Below, one piece after another: positions 36,169 to 48,308 of a stretch of 64,000 bases of DNA. A program made the translations under genes and the position numbers. The notes below the pieces were generated by a model, which saw nothing but the letters and a program-made list of their open reading frames with translations, did not search any database and had not been told where the DNA came from. Origin of the DNA: Siderastrea siderea (Eukaryota > Cnidaria > Anthozoa > Scleractinia > Rhizangiidae); the NCBI GenBank assembly GCA_964030785.1, contig OZ034978.1:16323453-16387452 (forward strand), in the 5' to 3' direction. The first letter of the stretch is position 1. Each line of letters starts with the position of its first letter.

Positions 36169-38091
36169 TGGGAAAATTTGAAATGAAACATAAAATTTTA
36201 CATTTGAAAGTAACTTGAAATGGGCAGAACAGAACACTTCAGGAATGTTTTACAACAAAAGATCGACTTCAGTCTCAGGATTACGTACCACACATTCTAC
36301 AGGTAGCTGGACAGTACGCCTTCATAAAAGTATAGTAGTAGTTGCCATACCGGCAATAACCTTGGCTTTTCCAGTACGAACAGTGTTGGTGATCCGGGCA
36401 GTCTTTTTCTGTAGGTTGATAGTAAGAACACATAATTGTGTGCATTTTCAAGAGGAAAAAAACGTCAGCTGCGGTTATTTTGATAAAAGTCATGATTCAT
36501 CATCATCGCCGCCGTCGTCATCGTCATCACTCAATAAAACTTATAAAGTAAATTAAATATTTTTTTTGTTTTATTATGGTGTAACTATAATGTCAACGCT
36601 GACCAAACAAAGGCACTCTACTCATGGATGAAATCGATTTTTTTTCCTTTTCAAATTGGATTTAGCCTGATGACGTGTAAGTAAAGACAAGAACCATCAA
36701 CAATTCTGGATGATTCTGGATGGAGCCCGGTACACGATCGATAATGAGAGAATTCTCACCACTGCACTATCCCTGCTTCCCCAGACGTTAATTAGCAAGA
36801 GGCCTACCTCCACAGAAACCGCAGGTTGCCTTGCAGTGCACTGTCATGGAACTGTAGTAATAGTTTCCTGGATGGCAATATCCCAGGCTTCGCCAATAGG
36901 TACAATATGAGTTATCCACGTAGACGCATACCTTTTGGTCTGTTGAGATTGATGACGTCGGTGCTAGACATTAGATGCTTTATCTAGCAAGTATCAACTC
37001 AATTATCGTTCTAAACATGAACATAAAACAAAAACCCTTTTTTCCCGCAGTTTATACGACATGATTTATTTCGTCTATCATGTTCACATATTCATCATTT
37101 CGCGGATATAATACAACTCACAAATAACTAAACCCCTGTGTATGGCTTTTGAGCTCAGGGATAAAGCTTTTTTCATATATCATTGATCATGTTCATTATT
37201 ATTCATTATCACATATCAATGTGTGAGTTTATTCAATCTTTATATTTCTTATTAAAGACTATAAATTTATTCTATTTTCATTCATTACTCCTTTAGTCTA
37301 TTAGTCTCTTTTTGTTCGTTTTATTTAGTTTTTATCCACAATTCCTCTTTTTTTTTTCATTTGCTCATTTTATCTTGCTCCGTAGATTTATTTGGTTTCC
37401 TTTGTTTTCACTCAGCAATCGGGGGATTTTACCAAGAAAGCGAGCAATTTAGTCTCTTTCGCTGTAGCTTTTTTTTTAATTTATCAACTCCTGTTTACTT
37501 AGCTAGAATACTAGGCTACAACCAATTTTCACCCCAGCCTTTCCACCAAGGTAGTTTTTTCTGGGAAAAGTTAGACTCACATAGTAATTTTCTAAGATGT
37601 ACCTTAACTTCAAGACTGGAGCTGAAATTTTAGGTTCAACCTAATTTCTTTCTGAATCCAAGTTGAGGGTTGAATAATCTCCAGTTCTCAAACGTAGTTG
37701 GCCTTATGGAGTGAACAACTCCACTACCACAATAATAGCTCCAAAATTAAGCAACTCCATCGTCAGGGGTTTTACTCAACGCCAACGGGTGGATTATTTT
37801 ACCTCTTAACAAATTACGATATGCATGCATTCCTCTACGAGAAGAACGTTGGGTACGAGCTTTAAGCCATCGGCTTGCACCGCAAATGGACTTTCTTTCA
37901 CTTGTGAACTATGAGTTGGGTTATTTCTAGCAAGAAAATCAACACACTAAAGTAAATGATATAAAAAGGTGCTTACACGAGCGTTTATCGAGCTGAAGTT
38001 TCTGCAACGCAGAATCCACTGATTGTCGTGGTTTCGCTTCACATGAGATAAATGTGGCACAAAGCCGAACCAGTATTAGCCAATATAGCAT
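31097..38091 (-). CDS. Secreted triple-ShKT, Ser/Thr/Pro-linker, CAP protein, eight exons, 544 aa
   Basis: Exons on the minus strand: 38091-37977, 36963-36808, 36408-36289, 35453-35325, 34893-34225, 33534-33315, 33090-33018 and 31249-31097. All are GT-AG with matching phases; the total is 1635 nt. Exon 1 is a signal peptide ([19 protein letters not shown]) ending in KR, a possible processing site. Exons 2-4 are one ShKT domain each (six Cys, CGFC/CRMC-type ends). Exon 5 is 223 codons of Ser/Thr/Pro repeats with period 12 ([12 protein letters not shown] type), mucin-like and probably O-glycosylated. Exons 6-8 are a GAPR-1-type CAP domain ([37 protein letters not shown]). Ser replaces the usual Gly before HFTQ. 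It is convergent with the ShKT-CAP gene and is a paralogue of it. Probably a secreted or matrix protein; no enzymatic role is shown. Confidence 0.88.
31637..31677 (-). ncRNA. Hammerhead-ribozyme-like core in Penelope arm
   Basis: On the minus strand CTGACGA (a match to CUGANGA) is followed by a stem-loop of about 23 nt whose ends are GACTG and CCGTC (one mismatch), then GAAAC. This is the invariant order of a hammerhead. A stem I partner could not be located, so activity is doubtful or needs a dimeric context, as described for Penelope ribozymes. Confidence 0.45.
32605..32640 (+). ncRNA. Hammerhead-ribozyme-like core, second arm
   Basis: CTAACGA, then GACGG-AAGTTA-CCGTC (a perfect 5-bp stem), then GAAAC. 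The first box carries G to A at a catalytic position compared with CTGACGA in the other arm, so this copy should be inactive even if the family is a ribozyme. Confidence 0.45.
34225..34893 (-). repeat. Coding 36-bp minisatellite (mucin-like linker exon)
   Basis: About 14 units of 36 bp (12 codons) make up exon 5 of the triple-ShKT gene. Units near the 3' end of the exon are nearly identical, and those near the 5' end are more diverged. The opposite strand is also open for 220 codons, but that is a by-product of the repeat. Confidence 0.9.
36099..36168. repeat. (TTTA)n microsatellite in an intron
   Basis: About 17 TTTA units with one TTAC interruption, between ShKT exons of the minus-strand gene. 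Confidence 0.93.
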
Positions 38092-38099
38092 TTTCTAAT

Positions 38100-40280
38100 C
38101 TGAGTAAAGAGGTATCGTTAAAAGTCGCAAAATACCGCTGTCAGTTCTTGTTCTTGGTTCTTTGATGCGAGTGTGTTTTGTCAACAAAACGATATTTTTC
38201 AGGTGAGAAAAAAAAAGATAATGTTATTTGGATCTTTCATATAGAGATGAGAACAATGAATTCTTAATTATTTATTTTGAAGACCCTTATATAACAATGA
38301 GGCGTTTATTCAAAATGGCCATCTTCTCACGATAGCTGTAATAGTGACAGCTTGTGCTCAGTAGGATGGAAAAGATAATGGGTACTTTTTTGCATGTCAT
38401 GTAAAATGTTTGATCAGCTTTCAAATCTCTTTGGCCCAAAGAAACTGTACGTCACAAATGACGGCTCGTATTTAAACAAGTACGGAAGCAATCTCAAATT
38501 AATATTAGCTTTTCCATCTCCCAAATAAACTCCGTTTTATGTTGAGGTTTTATTGACTTTACAGTTTCTTCAAATTTACACTCCTTTTCTCGTTATTTTT
38601 AATTAAGGTAAAATGAGAGGTGTCTCGTTTCCCAGTTCTGTTTCAATTTCCGTCTAAAAGCAGGACCTGGTGCAGACCAGTTGATGAGAAATACTGTTTC
38701 CTTTCGAAACGAATGGAAATGAATGCTCATAGTGCTTTCTCATCATGTCCTGGAATAATCCTATTAAACTACAATCGGTGGTTTGACAATGGATTCTGGT
38801 AGCCTCGGTGATGTTTGGTGAGACAGATATTTGTCTGCGCCTGCAAGCTTACTAAGGCCGTCTTGGCCACATTTCGGCCGTCACAAGCTTGATGACGCAC
38901 CGAAACACTATCCTTTCGGATATGCACTTCATGAATTACCATAAAATATTAAATGTTACTGAGAAATGTACAATTTTATGTTCTCTCACAGATACGTTAT
39001 TTCGTTCATTTTCACCGATAGTCTGTTGCCTACTAGAAAACACTTTTCAGGAGTTAAAGGGATTATCTCTTGTCAAAGGATTGCTAGTTGAGCTGCTTTC
39101 TGTGGCACTCTGTCATCAAGCAATCGTCATTAAGCAAAGCTGAATCCTGAGACTTGTGCAATGTCTGTGCATTATTATAAGAAACGGTGAAGACGAGTAA
39201 GCCTTAAGGTTTTTCTTGAATTTTCCCAAGATGAAGTATTTTCTAGACCTGCCGTTTTCAGCAGCTGTGCACATATCCCTCAGCCACATTTTGACAGAAC
39301 CTTGGTGAGAATCAGTTGCCATGGTCACGAGGTATGTTGTCATAAGTAGCAGGTGGTCAAGCCATTTTTGAAGGAAAATACTTTTTTTACACTTCTAGGT
39401 GAAAAATGTAAAAAATGTCAACAAAAAGCAGCAAAATTTTTATTTACGCCGTATTCTACATGTCCAGCATCAAAAATTTTCATTTTTTAACGTTTTTCGA
39501 CAATTTCTAATTTTCGATAAAATTCAAGAGGGCGCCCAAATTGGCGGTCATCTTGGATGACGTCACAGGCTCCTAGCAGTGCGGCAACCCATGATATGTA
39601 CCTCATCTTGTAGAGCACGTCACAGGCTTTCTACTTAAGGTGAAATCTTTGCGAAATATTGTAACATAACGAAAACCCAAGGGGGGGGGGTTCCATCCCC
39701 ACCTTGTACCACGGTGGGGGTGTGACTTTGCTTGTACGTCCGAGAGATGTACAAGGAAGGTTGTTGACCACAAAAAAAGTGTTAGAGTTGCCACGAGTAA
39801 CTTTAGCTTCTTGAGTGCCTGGCTGAACCCCCAATTAGCACTGATCCACAACTTGATAGTTTAACAACTGTAGCGTTTTCCATTTGTTTTGTAACATAAC
39901 TTTCTGTGCGTACTGAGATTTTCTGCCTGAAGGTAAATTTACACGTGCAATACTCGAGCTATCATCGGGGAAGTAGTTCAAAAAACTTTAACAATCTGGC
40001 TCCTAGAAATTTCACATCAAGCTCACATGGTTAGAAACCTTTGTCACGAGAAGTTAAAGTATTCATGTAGTTTGTAAACGTAAGTTGAAGAAAATGGGTG
40101 AAAAAGGTTCAACAAAAAGCTCGCAAGTTGGTTGTAACATTATCTACCTAAACTTTCCGCCGGTTATTGATTGTGTTCATGCTAGGAGCTTCTGAGGTCT
40201 ATATACGCGTTTCCTGGTGATGTATATATAGAAACGGAGACAATTTGGCTGATAAATTTTTCAAGTGCGACCATAGGTAA
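38100..40280. other. Upstream flank of the triple-ShKT gene; no gene recognised
   Basis: The promoter of the minus-strand gene should lie in the first few hundred bases. On the minus strand a TATATGAAAG-like sequence occurs about 150 bp before the start codon, but it is too weak to call. The rest is AT-rich and without a supportable reading frame; there is a poly-G tract at about 39672. Confidence 0.45.
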
Positions 40281-40641
40281 ATGAAAAGGGTCCTGAAGGG
40301 GTAAAATGGGAACTGGGATTGGCCTGTTTTTGTCCTGGGAAAATGGGATTTAGGTCACTGGGACTGGGATTTAATCGCTGGGATTGGGAGAAAAAATGTC
40401 AAAAATGGGAATGGGATAAATATTTTGTAACCATCACCAGTCGAGACATCACTTATTTCCTGGGGTTGAGACGTTAAAAAATTGTTCAAGCACCTTGTTC
40501 GTGTCAATTTTTAGCATGTTTAGCCATCATGTTTTATTTTCCCCCGAATAGTCTCGACTTGCGGTCAACGATATTTGTGTACAGCGGTGCGTGTAAAGCC
40601 AAAAGTCTATCGGGCATGCGTATTTCTCTCATAAAACCAAC

Positions 40642-41420
40642 ATGGTGGAAGAGACGGCGCTCTCGTGCAATACTCGCACTGTTGTCGCGGAAGTTAAGTA
40701 CTTTTCTACTCAAAATGTTGTCATACACACCGAGAACTGTAAACTGGGATTACCATTGGATTGTGCAACGACCCAGATGGAGAGGAATATTCGTAGATTG
40801 TGTGGCATAGAGGGAAGAGGATTAGCAGATTTTGCTGCCGAAGTGTTTTACATCGACTTCATTGAGGCGGGAAGTTCACGAAAAGCCTCCTTCGTCCTTA
40901 AAGAACTAAAGATCAATTGGAAATGTTCCAGAAGAATTCGTGCAATTCACTTTCTGTTAGAGGGATTCAACGTGCAGTCACATTTCAGAAAGGCTCTGTA
41001 AACACGGCAAATATCGTGTTACAACAGAAGTTGTCGTCTGTGCCAAAAACGAACGACCCACAGCCATCTACTTCATCGGAAATTCAACCGCCATGTAAAA
41101 GTGTGAAAAGTGACACCAATGATTCTGAGGGTGACAAAAAAGAAAATTTGCCAGAAACGCATCTACGGCTGAGAGAATTGCTGTTACAGATAAAAGACAC
41201 TCGGTTGTCAGAAGATGGAAAAAGAATTGAATGCATGAGATGTGGAAAATCTCCCAAACTTGACAAATGTAAAAGGACTGCCGAAAGTCATTTAAAATAC
41301 TTCCGGCGAGTTCATATCTGTAATCCGACAAAGACCAGTGAACAAAGAAAGAAAATCAATGAGTATTTCGAGCCTACAGAGAAGCGACAAAAAATTGTGG
41401 CAAGTGCCCCCATTGTATAA
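40642..41420 (+). pseudogene. Element-borne gene, 5' part, with zinc-binding motif and frameshift
   Basis: Starts at ATG 40642 (MVEETALSCNTRTVVAEVKY). It reads 119 codons to NVQSHFRKAL, where a frameshift moves into a second frame (VNTANIVLQQ onward) that runs to 41420. The second part is charged and contains CMRCGK...CKRTAESHLKYFRRVH, a CCHC/C2H2-like zinc site, then a Lys-rich end. I do not recognise a named family. An intron instead of a frameshift cannot be excluded. Confidence 0.55.
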
Positions 41421-41509
41421 GGGTTTATCTTCAAAGAAAATAAAAGTTTACTACCACTCTAATACACGTGCAGGTTTCTATCGTAATTGTGGTCCATGTC
41501 AAAGCCTTA

Positions 41510-41511
<2 letters not shown>

Positions 41512-41542
<31 letters not shown>
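41512..41542. repeat. (AAT)n microsatellite
   Basis: About ten ATA/AAT units between the two parts of the element-borne gene. Confidence 0.9.
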
Positions 41543-41544
<2 letters not shown>

Positions 41545-41720
41545 GTTTAATAACACTCCAAAAATTAATTGGCTCTTCTATGTTACATAAATATCTAAAT
41601 AATTATAATGTATACATTACTAATCAATCTCATAGAGAGAGATTATAACAAATGAGAGAATTGAACATTAAAGCATTGAACATTAAAATTTCAACTGATA
41701 TGAATTTTGTTTCATTTTAA

Positions 41721-42721
41721 GAGCATCTCCACTGGGAATATGTGTAGAGTTTGATCGTAATGTGTATCTTACTGATTCGGGGTCAGGCTCTGTCAAGCTC
41801 ATTAACAGACCCACGAAAGGAATGGCCGAATTCCTTCAAAATTTACAGACGTTTGTAAGGGCTTTTGACATTCATTCCAGAAAAAAACACTTACAGCACC
41901 TCATTATACCATCGACCAAAGAATCGAGATGGTTGAAAATGTGCTGTAGTACGTGCAAGCATGCACACAGAAAGCTTAGGTGCTACAATCATTGAAGGAA
42001 TCATCCACCACTGATGGCCCTGAAGGTACTGTATCCAATAAGTGTTTGAAATCCCTCGAACTTCTGAAGAAGTCTCTCAGCTCCAGCAAAGCCAACATTC
42101 AGGACGTGCCACTATTTCCCAGCTACAAAATGAGATTAAACTTGGAGTCGCTCTTAACCCTTCACGTTGAAAATCAGCATGCCGTAACACATTTTAAGAG
42201 AAACACTTTTACGTTGTACGAATATGCTGTCATGTTTGGCACATCAGTTGAAGAAGCAGTGAAAAGGGTGTCTAAGTGGGCAGCAGCGTACTACACACAT
42301 CCAAATTCATATTACAAACTGCCAACATCACATGGTTTCCTTACCTTGCATCAAAATTCCAAAGCCAACCTCACAGGAGATAACCAGAAACGAGGAAGCT
42401 GAAATGAGGGCGTGGGATAAAATGCATGGTAAATCCGTCAGACAACGAAATGTAAGACAAGATAACACAATGGACAGGGCGGGCACTCTGCCTCTGAAAT
42501 TATATGAAACTGAAACAGTCCTGAAACCAGTCAATTTAAATTCACTGAAAGCTGTAGAAAGAGTTCCAAGCGAAAGTGATGAGCCGCCTAATTCAAATGA
42601 GGATGTCAGTTTACCACCAAAGTCTCCTAACAACGAACAGGTAGACAGCTTTAGTGCTAGTGACAGTGACCGTGACTCCGAAGAAGAAGTAGACAGCGCT
42701 CTTAAAGAATGGCGAGAATGA
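41721..42721 (+). pseudogene. Element-borne gene, 3' part (NHL-like strand, conserved tail)
   Basis: After an acceptor at TTTTAAG the reading ASPLGICVEFDRNVYLTDSG resembles one NHL/beta-propeller blade. It is followed by LINRPTKGMAEFLQNLQTF, then after frameshifts near 41990 and 42335 by LLTLHVENQHAVTHFK, AYYTHPNSYY, MRAWDKMHGKSVRQRNVRQ and an acidic C-terminus ending at 42721. I recognise these blocks as recurring in uncharacterised, highly repeated cnidarian proteins (from memory, unverified). At least two frameshifts make this copy non-functional. Confidence 0.55.
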
Positions 42722-43129
42722 TCCGTCCGACCAGGCTTGGAAGAATAAGAACACTTACAAGTCGAATGACAGATTTCCTGCAGGCAGGAATGACAGGAAT
42801 GTGAAATGGCATGAACTTGTTACCTAAATAATCACTATAACTTCCCTACTTACACGTTTTACCAGACTAAAAGGATCCTATCGTCTTCAGAACATCTTCA
42901 CAAAGCCTCGTGAATTTTTGGACCTTTGTTGGGTCGTATTTAGAAGCCGTAATTTTGCGGATGCTAAGAGAAAAGAGCTGTATGTATGACACTGGGATTT
43001 TTTCTGAACCGCCTCTGCTAATGGGAATGGGTTTTGAATACTGGGAAGTGGGATTTGGAAAAAAATTGGGATGGGAAATGGGATTGGTACCCCCCCCCCC
43101 CCCCTTCAGGACCCTCAATGAAATCAAAA

Positions 43130-46100
43130 CTCCTGGTGCGGCTGAACAATATGATCCTGACTTTCAGGTATGTGGACAAGATGTGATTCCTCAAGACTCT
43201 CCAATCAATCGTATAGTAATAGTATAGTACACTTTTTGTGTGATTCCGTTTATTATGCTGTTTAAGGTGGTTCCGACTCATGAGTCTGCGGATTGAATTT
43301 AAAGTGTCCTCATGCGGTAGTGTTTATTATGCTTTACGAGGTGTTTTGGTACGGACAACTGATTTATTGCCTGTGACTTTTCAGATACTACTGAAGAGAT
43401 CGTTTTCACTCACATGGTCAGCAGCTATGCAAATTTCTTGGAACAAAAGAAACTTTTTACATGAGAAAAGTATTCAATCCCCACAGGAAATTGGGGGTTC
43501 AGTCTTCCCGCTTTCCGTATCCTTTAATCCCGGTCCCCACCTCATTTTTGGTTCCTGCCTCTGTCGTTTTTTGATTGCGAAACAATACGCAACGTGGTGT
43601 GAATTCTCCTTATTTCTCCCCTTCCGGCCTCCTTGAGGATCACCCTTGCCGTCCTGTCTTTTCCCCTCTGCGTACACTTCCCGAACCTTGGCTCTCGGAT
43701 TCCCGTTGCCCCCAACCCCTTCCCAATCTTTGCTGCAACTCTTACATATACTCGAGGAACGAACGTGGGGTTGGAAGATGATATATGTACAGAGGCAACA
43801 TTTGAAGAGTCACAACTAAAGAGTTGGAATGGTTGACGATGTAATGAGGTTAACGAAATGGCTGTGTCACGTAGATGAGCCACTCACATACAAAACGATT
43901 TATTTATCGATTCATAATTTGAATTGAACTGGATAAATATTTGCAATCTACGTCGGCATTTTGAATATATTTCTACCAGTTTACCAGATGGCGAGGCTTT
44001 CAATTGAGTGTCGAAAGTAATTCGCGCTTTACTTTGCTTTTGCTTTACTTCGCCCTGTGATTGGCTAAAAATATTGGTGTCACTTTCTCGACCAATCAGA
44101 AGCAAAACTCAAACCAATCGCCACTTGCATGCACGCGTTTTCCCACGTTTACATGCAATTGCTTCGAGTTCTGATTGTTCCATTGGTTTTTTGTGATTGG
44201 CTTTGTAATTACTTTGGTTTTGGTTTTACGACACTCGTTTGAAAATAGCTCTAAGACAGCCTTAAGTATTGCAAATTCAGCCATTCCTGACGTAAAACTA
44301 CTTCAGTTTCCTGTCCTAGAAAAAAACAAAAGGATCGATGAGACTTGTCTAATATGTATACCTCACATTGCCATTTAATTTCTTTGACTTATTCAGCCTG
44401 GGAGAGGGCGTCCCTTTGAACGCTTGTACAAGCAAAAACTACCAGCCTTTGTGACTTTTCCTAAATTTACATGGGAACAATTTGGTATGACATTCCATTG
44501 TCCATCAAATCGGATGTTGAATTTTACTTTTTCATGTAAAAAGTTTTTTTCTTTTGTTTTTTCGCCTCTTTTGTACATTTTAGACCATTTGAGTATCTAG
44601 TCAATAACAATGGTTTTTGAAGGTTTTGGAAAAAGCCAGAAATCGAAAATTTTCAATATTTTGTGAAGCTGGATCAGAACGTTTCACCACCTGTCTTGTG
44701 AATGTTCTTTTTCAAATCTCTTTTGGAAACATTTTGAAAATATCTGGTATACGCTCTCAGGTCAACGTGAGGATTTCACTTTAAAATATTTTTTGATAGC
44801 AAGGCGGATTAGATGAGGAATGTGATTTTCTAAACTATTTTTTTTTATTCTTGCAAACTTCATATGGGACATATAAACGTAAGGGTGACCCCAAATTTTG
44901 GAGTCTTTATAGAAATGGTTGATGTAAAGTACAAGACGGAAATGTACATCGCTTCAAAGAACAATAGAAAAGAAAAATGTCAGGCTAAAGGGCAACTTTA
45001 CTTGTATATTAATGCTAAAAGGCTTGTTGGTTAGATGGGAACCGAGTTAGATTATTTTTTATTGATTGACTGTACTGTACTTAATAAATAGAAATGGAAG
45101 TAGAAATAAAATGTGAAAAAAAGAATCCAAAATTGCTGATCCAAGATGCATGCTGTTTTCGAAGAGATTTAAATTCAGTTGACGTCATCACATCATTTTG
45201 TAGACATCAGAGCAAACATATTTGGACGTGCTATTTGCTCTCGACGTTTTGTTGTCAAAGCTTTAATAGTCCTGGAGTTAAGCAAGCGGGCACTTTTTGC
45301 CCTCCCAATTTTTTGGAAACTTTAGGAACTTCAGGGGCAATAAAGAGGTAAGCGATCCTGGGCGGAATGTAAAGTTGACTAGCCAGACATTTGTTAGGCA
45401 CAGCTTTAAAGGTTGCAATTTCGTGTTAAGTCTTTGGTGATTTTCGTATCTGTCACAAAAATGAAACAAGGGTTACGGGGTGAAATATGCTTTTTAGGTT
45501 AGATGATAACTTCTAGCTTTGGTTGGTTCTTTATTATCACTTACAAGCCGACTTGTATGTTCTGTATGTTCAGTTACTTGTTTACGTAACGCTCTAAGGT
45601 TTTTGATTGGGCACTTAAGGCGAAACGAACTGCCCGCTGGCTCCAAATTTAAAATAATTCGTCATTTATCCCTGCTCCGACGAGTAAGTAATCAAGTAAT
45701 CAAGCATAGAGACATGAAGAATTAGCAGTTAGATTAAAAAAAGACCCCTAATCATAAATGATCGTCTGTTATATATCACTGGCCATCCCACATAATACTG
45801 AACTACACAGGCATGGCATTTAACCCATGATATTTCTTTTGCCAGCTGGTGTTGAATGCACTAAAGGTGTAATTTCAGTTTACAGTTTTAGCGCAATTAG
45901 GGAACTAAAAAATTCCCAACTAAGAAAAAAAAAAAGAAAAAACAAGAGAGAGATCATTTAGCAGGAACGTAACACTGCATGTTGCATTTTGTTTCAAACC
46001 CTGAAGTCATAATTTTGTTAATTTTTTAATTGAAAATTAATATTATCAAGCGAAACTTCTCGTTACGCGGTATATTAAATGGTTATAAAAAATGTGCACG

Positions 46101-46200
46101 TTGAGGCTGGTTTTCGTCATTTCTTGTTCTCCTTAAATTGTTTTTAGATAGTTAACTATCGAAGTTAACTATCGAAGTAATACACATCTGCTGAGTTTTG
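43130..46200. other. No recognisable gene
   Basis: Several short open frames occur on both strands, but none shows domain similarity or a plausible exon chain. The stretch 43480-43780 is unusually C-rich for this window. A CCAAT-like ATTGG cluster occurs around 44050-44200. Confidence 0.5.
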
Positions 46201-46214
46201 TGCGAAAGAAACAA

Positions 46215-47565
46215 TACGTCCAAACGCAGGACACTTCAAATGCTAAGACCAAATGTCTTAAAGTTGCTACGATCCGAATCGTACACGGTTATTATCGCAG
46301 ATATTATTTTTATTTGCACTGTTGCCAAAGGCGATATACATTGGCATACTATCTTTAAAAAAAACAACGATCTACAGGGTTAACTGAGCCAGGTGAAGCT
46401 GAAATTTTCTCTTTACAAAAAAAAAAAGACAGAATTCTTAGAATTCTTAAGATCAGTTAAGAATAACAAGATGTCAAAATGCAAATTTCTTTTGTCAAGC
46501 AAATTACTCTTGAAAAAGAACAATTAAACATATCACTCAGCCAACCATCGGTCACGTTTCTTCTATAACCAAAAACAGTGTTAAAATAACGAAGACCCAA
46601 TATATACAGCACGAATTCGTACTGCTATTGCAGCCAAGAAGGAGGACCAGTCATATCGGTTAACCACATACCAAATATTCGAAGGTAACAGCAGTCATAA
46701 AAGTCTCATCACTGTCATTTGTTATGACCTAGTGTAGATCGATTATCACATTGCAACTGCACTTGAAAACATACCGTGTAACACTAAATTTTTGCTGGAG
46801 TCTAATTTTACGGATTGGCGATTTTTTGTGTTTTGCGGGAACTAATTTTTGCGATTGGGAGAGACTGGTTTTTCCTGCTGGGAATTAATTTTTGCAATTT
46901 TCAAGAAGGTTTTACTGTCAAGTACATGTACCTTGTAGTGTACCAACACAGGAGCTCTTGACCAACTGCAATTTTATCGTTTTATTTCTGAATGTTTTGG
47001 TTCTAATCTCGTTTTGTTTCTGAACGAAAGAGTCGGTTTAAGTAAATGGGCACTAATATGATTTTACATTACATGCAAAAGACGATGTTTCTATATAATT
47101 TCGACTGTGGAGAAAATTTTTGCGGAGAAAATTTTTGCTGGAGATTTTTTTGGCTGTAACTTTTTTTTGCGGATTTTGAAAAAAAAACCGCAAAAATCGC
47201 AAAAATTTAGTGCCACACGGTAGTTCAGCCAGAAAAACACTCATTAAGTCAAGCAGTTATCCGTTGATATAAAGACAGAGTGACCCTCTTAGAGTTACCT
47301 TTTTTTTCACAAAATGTCATCCTAACTGGGACAATTCGTAACAGTTAGACTCTCCTACTGTCTTTTACTGTCTCATCAGAAAAAGAAGCAGTCATAATTA
47401 ATCTTTCGTAACTGAACAAACAAACAGCGGACCTTGAATGAATACAATGACGTATAAAGGACCATGCAATGGGGGTTGAAAGGATCTAAACCGGGGAAAA
47501 CGATACACACATTTAGCCATGGAATCATGGAATCCACCACCTTATCTGCCTAATGGACAGGTTCA
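46215..47565. repeat. Dispersed/tandem repeat family, copy 1
   Basis: The landmarks are GCTACGATCCGAATCGTAC, GATGTCAAAATGCAAATTTC, CTATTGCAGCCAAGAAGGAG and CAGTTATCCGTTGATATAAA, in that order, as in the copies at 47580-50100 and 53330-54680. This copy is split by a TA-flanked MITE. No coding potential. Confidence 0.85.
46774..47220. mobile_element. TA-flanked MITE (447 bp), Tc1/mariner-like
   Basis: The left end CCGTGTAACACTAAATTTTT and the right end AAAATTTAGTGCCACACGG are inverted, and the element is flanked by TA on both sides (46772-46773 and 47221-47222). It interrupts a repeat that is continuous in the copy at 53900. The interior is rich in TTTTTGCGG-like subrepeats. A TA duplication is the signature of Tc1/mariner insertion. 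Confidence 0.8.
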
Positions 47566-48240
47566 TACTAATGGTTCATTATTTAGAATTCTTAAGATCA
47601 CCGAAGAATAACAAGATGTCAAAATGCAAATTTCTTTTGTCAAGCAAATTACTCTTGAAAACCAATCAAACACTCTGCCAATTATCAGTCGCGTTTCTTC
47701 TATAACCAAAAAAAGTGTTAAAATAACGAAGATCTAATATAGTCAGCGAGAATTCGTACTGCTATTGCAGCCAAGAAGGAGGACCAGTCATATCGGTTAA
47801 CCACACACCAAATATTGGAAGGTAACAGCAGTCATAAAGTCTGATCACTGTCATTTGTTATGTCCCAGTGTAGATCGATTATCACATTGCAACTGCACTT
47901 GAACTATTATAAACTTTAGCCGCCAGCATTTTCAACACGATTCAACCTGCGCGGTGCCCGCGCACGTATAGTCTCCCGCATTGTAAGACTAATAGGTTCA
48001 AGAATAGCTTTTTGATGGCTTTCTGTCATCAAGCTGATAAATCTTGAATGTTTTATTGGATCTTCAAAAACTCATGAATAATTAATGATCATTTCCACCA
48101 ATTACATCACGCAAATGAGTCACGTGGATGCTTGTTTAAAACCGGTAATACATCAACAATCTAAAAAGCCTGGTGGCGGCATTTGATTTCAGTCCCAGGG
48201 GAAAGCGGGGCTGATTGTAATATACCTCATTACTATTCTT

Positions 48241-48308
48241 TATATAAAATGTTACCCTCATTAGTATTCTTTATATAAAAAATACTAATGAGGGTAACAT
48301 TTTATATA
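48241..48308. repeat. 28-bp perfect stem with 12-nt loop
   Basis: 48241-48268 is the exact inverse of 48281-48308 (core GTTACCCTCATTAGTATT). It abuts the 3' end of the Crypton-like fragment. A partial direct copy of the left arm lies just upstream. Confidence 0.9.

Larger units (their letters stand above)
40287..43115 (+). mobile_element. TIR-bounded element carrying a decayed multi-exon gene (2.83 kb)
   Basis: The ends are the inverted 15-mer AGGGTCCTGAAGGGG (left) and CCCCTTCAGGACCCT (right). AATGAAA is found next to both ends (40280-40286 and 43117-43123), a possible target duplication offset by one base. Just inside each end is a block of TGGGAT/GGGAAT repeats in the same rather than inverted orientation, and a poly-C run at the right. 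It carries the two gene fragments listed separately. The superfamily is unknown. Confidence 0.6.

Noticed and set aside
39603..39851. Frame rich in Pro/Gly near a poly-G tract
   Set aside because: No domain or exon partner; composition follows the poly-G and neighbouring simple sequence.
43280..43883. Overlapping frames of 118 and 113 codons on opposite strands
   Set aside because: Neither shows similarity to a known domain; the C-rich composition makes both strands open.
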